The notes under the pieces: generated by a model
Told to the model about the DNA's origin: nothing
Seen by the model: only the letters and a program-made list of their open reading frames with translations
The model's database searches: none
From: Prosthecobacter sp.
Lineage (GTDB): Bacteria; Verrucomicrobiota; Verrucomicrobiia; Verrucomicrobiales; Verrucomicrobiaceae
Length of the DNA: 52,937 bases
Assembly: GCA_021733925.1 (NCBI GenBank)
Contig: JAIPJY010000049.1
Coordinates: 1 to 52,937 of the forward strand
Reading direction: 5' to 3'
Made by a program: the position numbers and the translations under genes
Shown here: positions 52,803-52,937 of the stretch, one piece after another
Layout: every line of letters starts with the position of its first letter
How positions within the stretch are numbered: the first letter of the stretch is position 1

Positions 52803-52937
52803 GGTTCTTCGGGGATTGTCGTGTGATTAGAGGACGGGTTTGAGGTCAAGTTTGCCGCAGAAGAACAGGATGCGACGGCGGTAGCTCGCGAAGCTGCGAA
52901 AGCCTCGTGCGGCCGCCTTGATCTGCTGGATCACGCT
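52803..52937 (-). mobile_element. ISL3-family insertion sequence, one end
   Basis: The element seems to begin at GGTTCTTCGGGGATT (52803 onward), which has the GG-TCTTCGG style of ISL3-family terminal repeats and cuts the DUF2971-like frame exactly. ISL3 elements usually duplicate 8 bp; GTTTAATT (52795-52802) would be the copy on this side. The rest lies beyond the window. Confidence 0.65.
52827..52937 (-). CDS. Transposase, ISL3 family (C-terminal part)
   Basis: The 36 visible C-terminal residues include SVIQQIKAAARGFRSFASY and RRILFFCGKLDLKP, which match the end of DDE transposases of the ISL3/IS204/IS1001 type (IKxxARGFR, then FxxCGxLDLxP). The stop TAA is at 52827-52829. The catalytic DDE residues lie outside the window, so activity cannot be judged. 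Family assignment is by motif memory. Confidence 0.7.
   Translation of the reverse strand, partial: SVIQQIKAAARGFRSFASYRRRILFFCGKLDLKPVL

Noticed and set aside
1-52937. CRISPR arrays, tRNA or rRNA genes
   Set aside because: No regularly spaced repeats of CRISPR size and no cloverleaf or rRNA-like segment were noticed on either strand.

Overview
The window looks like a chromosomal segment of a Verrucomicrobiota bacterium (Prosthecobacter/Verrucomicrobium-like) or a close PVC relative. The grounds are GC content near 60% by eye, sulfatase expansion, secreted NHL, PQQ and BNR propellers, a large atypical sigma factor beside a Ser/Thr kinase, and an almost complete lack of Shine-Dalgarno sequences. 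The assignment is inference.

Layout. Positions 1-138 hold the 3' end of a group II intron with an intact domain V. A DEAD-box RNA helicase follows on the minus strand (152-1279). From 1375 to 23140 runs an almost unbroken sulfatase array: a secreted FAD oxidoreductase, twelve sulfatases, one alpha/beta hydrolase and one AT-richer orphan gene (19499-19996). A regulatory-looking block follows (23235-28936): a small secreted protein, a zinc-ribbon/WD40 protein, three tiny secreted proteins, a strong terminator, a sigma factor and a Ser/Thr kinase with TPRs. Four more sulfatases (28964-37794) flank a SulP-type sulfate transporter. A secreted-enzyme run comes next (37867-42969): an esterase, a DUF1080-like jelly roll, an NHL propeller, a Tat-exported BNR sialidase-like protein and a sialate O-acetylesterase-like protein. 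Then come an M14-like carboxypeptidase, a PQQ-like propeller with EF-hands, a minus-strand operon (ceramidase-like protein, enolase-superfamily sugar-acid dehydratase, MFS importer) and a secreted propeller of glycosidase type. The right end is accessory: a Fic protein and a DUF2971-like gene cut by an ISL3-family insertion sequence.

How it fits together. Sixteen sulfatases, each with an N-terminal signal peptide and a Cys-type formylglycine motif, would strip sulfate esters from complex glycans outside the cytoplasm. The esterases, sialidase-like protein and propellers would remove other decorations, SulP could take up the freed sulfate, and the dehydratase/MFS pair could import and begin breakdown of a sugar acid. 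No sulfatase-maturing enzyme is visible in the window.

The most interesting signal is a recurring two-block motif, (G/T)GA(A/C)N - 16 to 18 nt - CGTT(C/T), placed 9-19 nt upstream of the start codons of most sulfatases that lead a transcription unit and of two other secreted-enzyme genes. It has the form of an extracytoplasmic-function (ECF) sigma promoter. Its position implies nearly leaderless mRNAs and a coordinated sulfatase regulon, possibly served by the sigma factor/kinase pair encoded inside the cluster.
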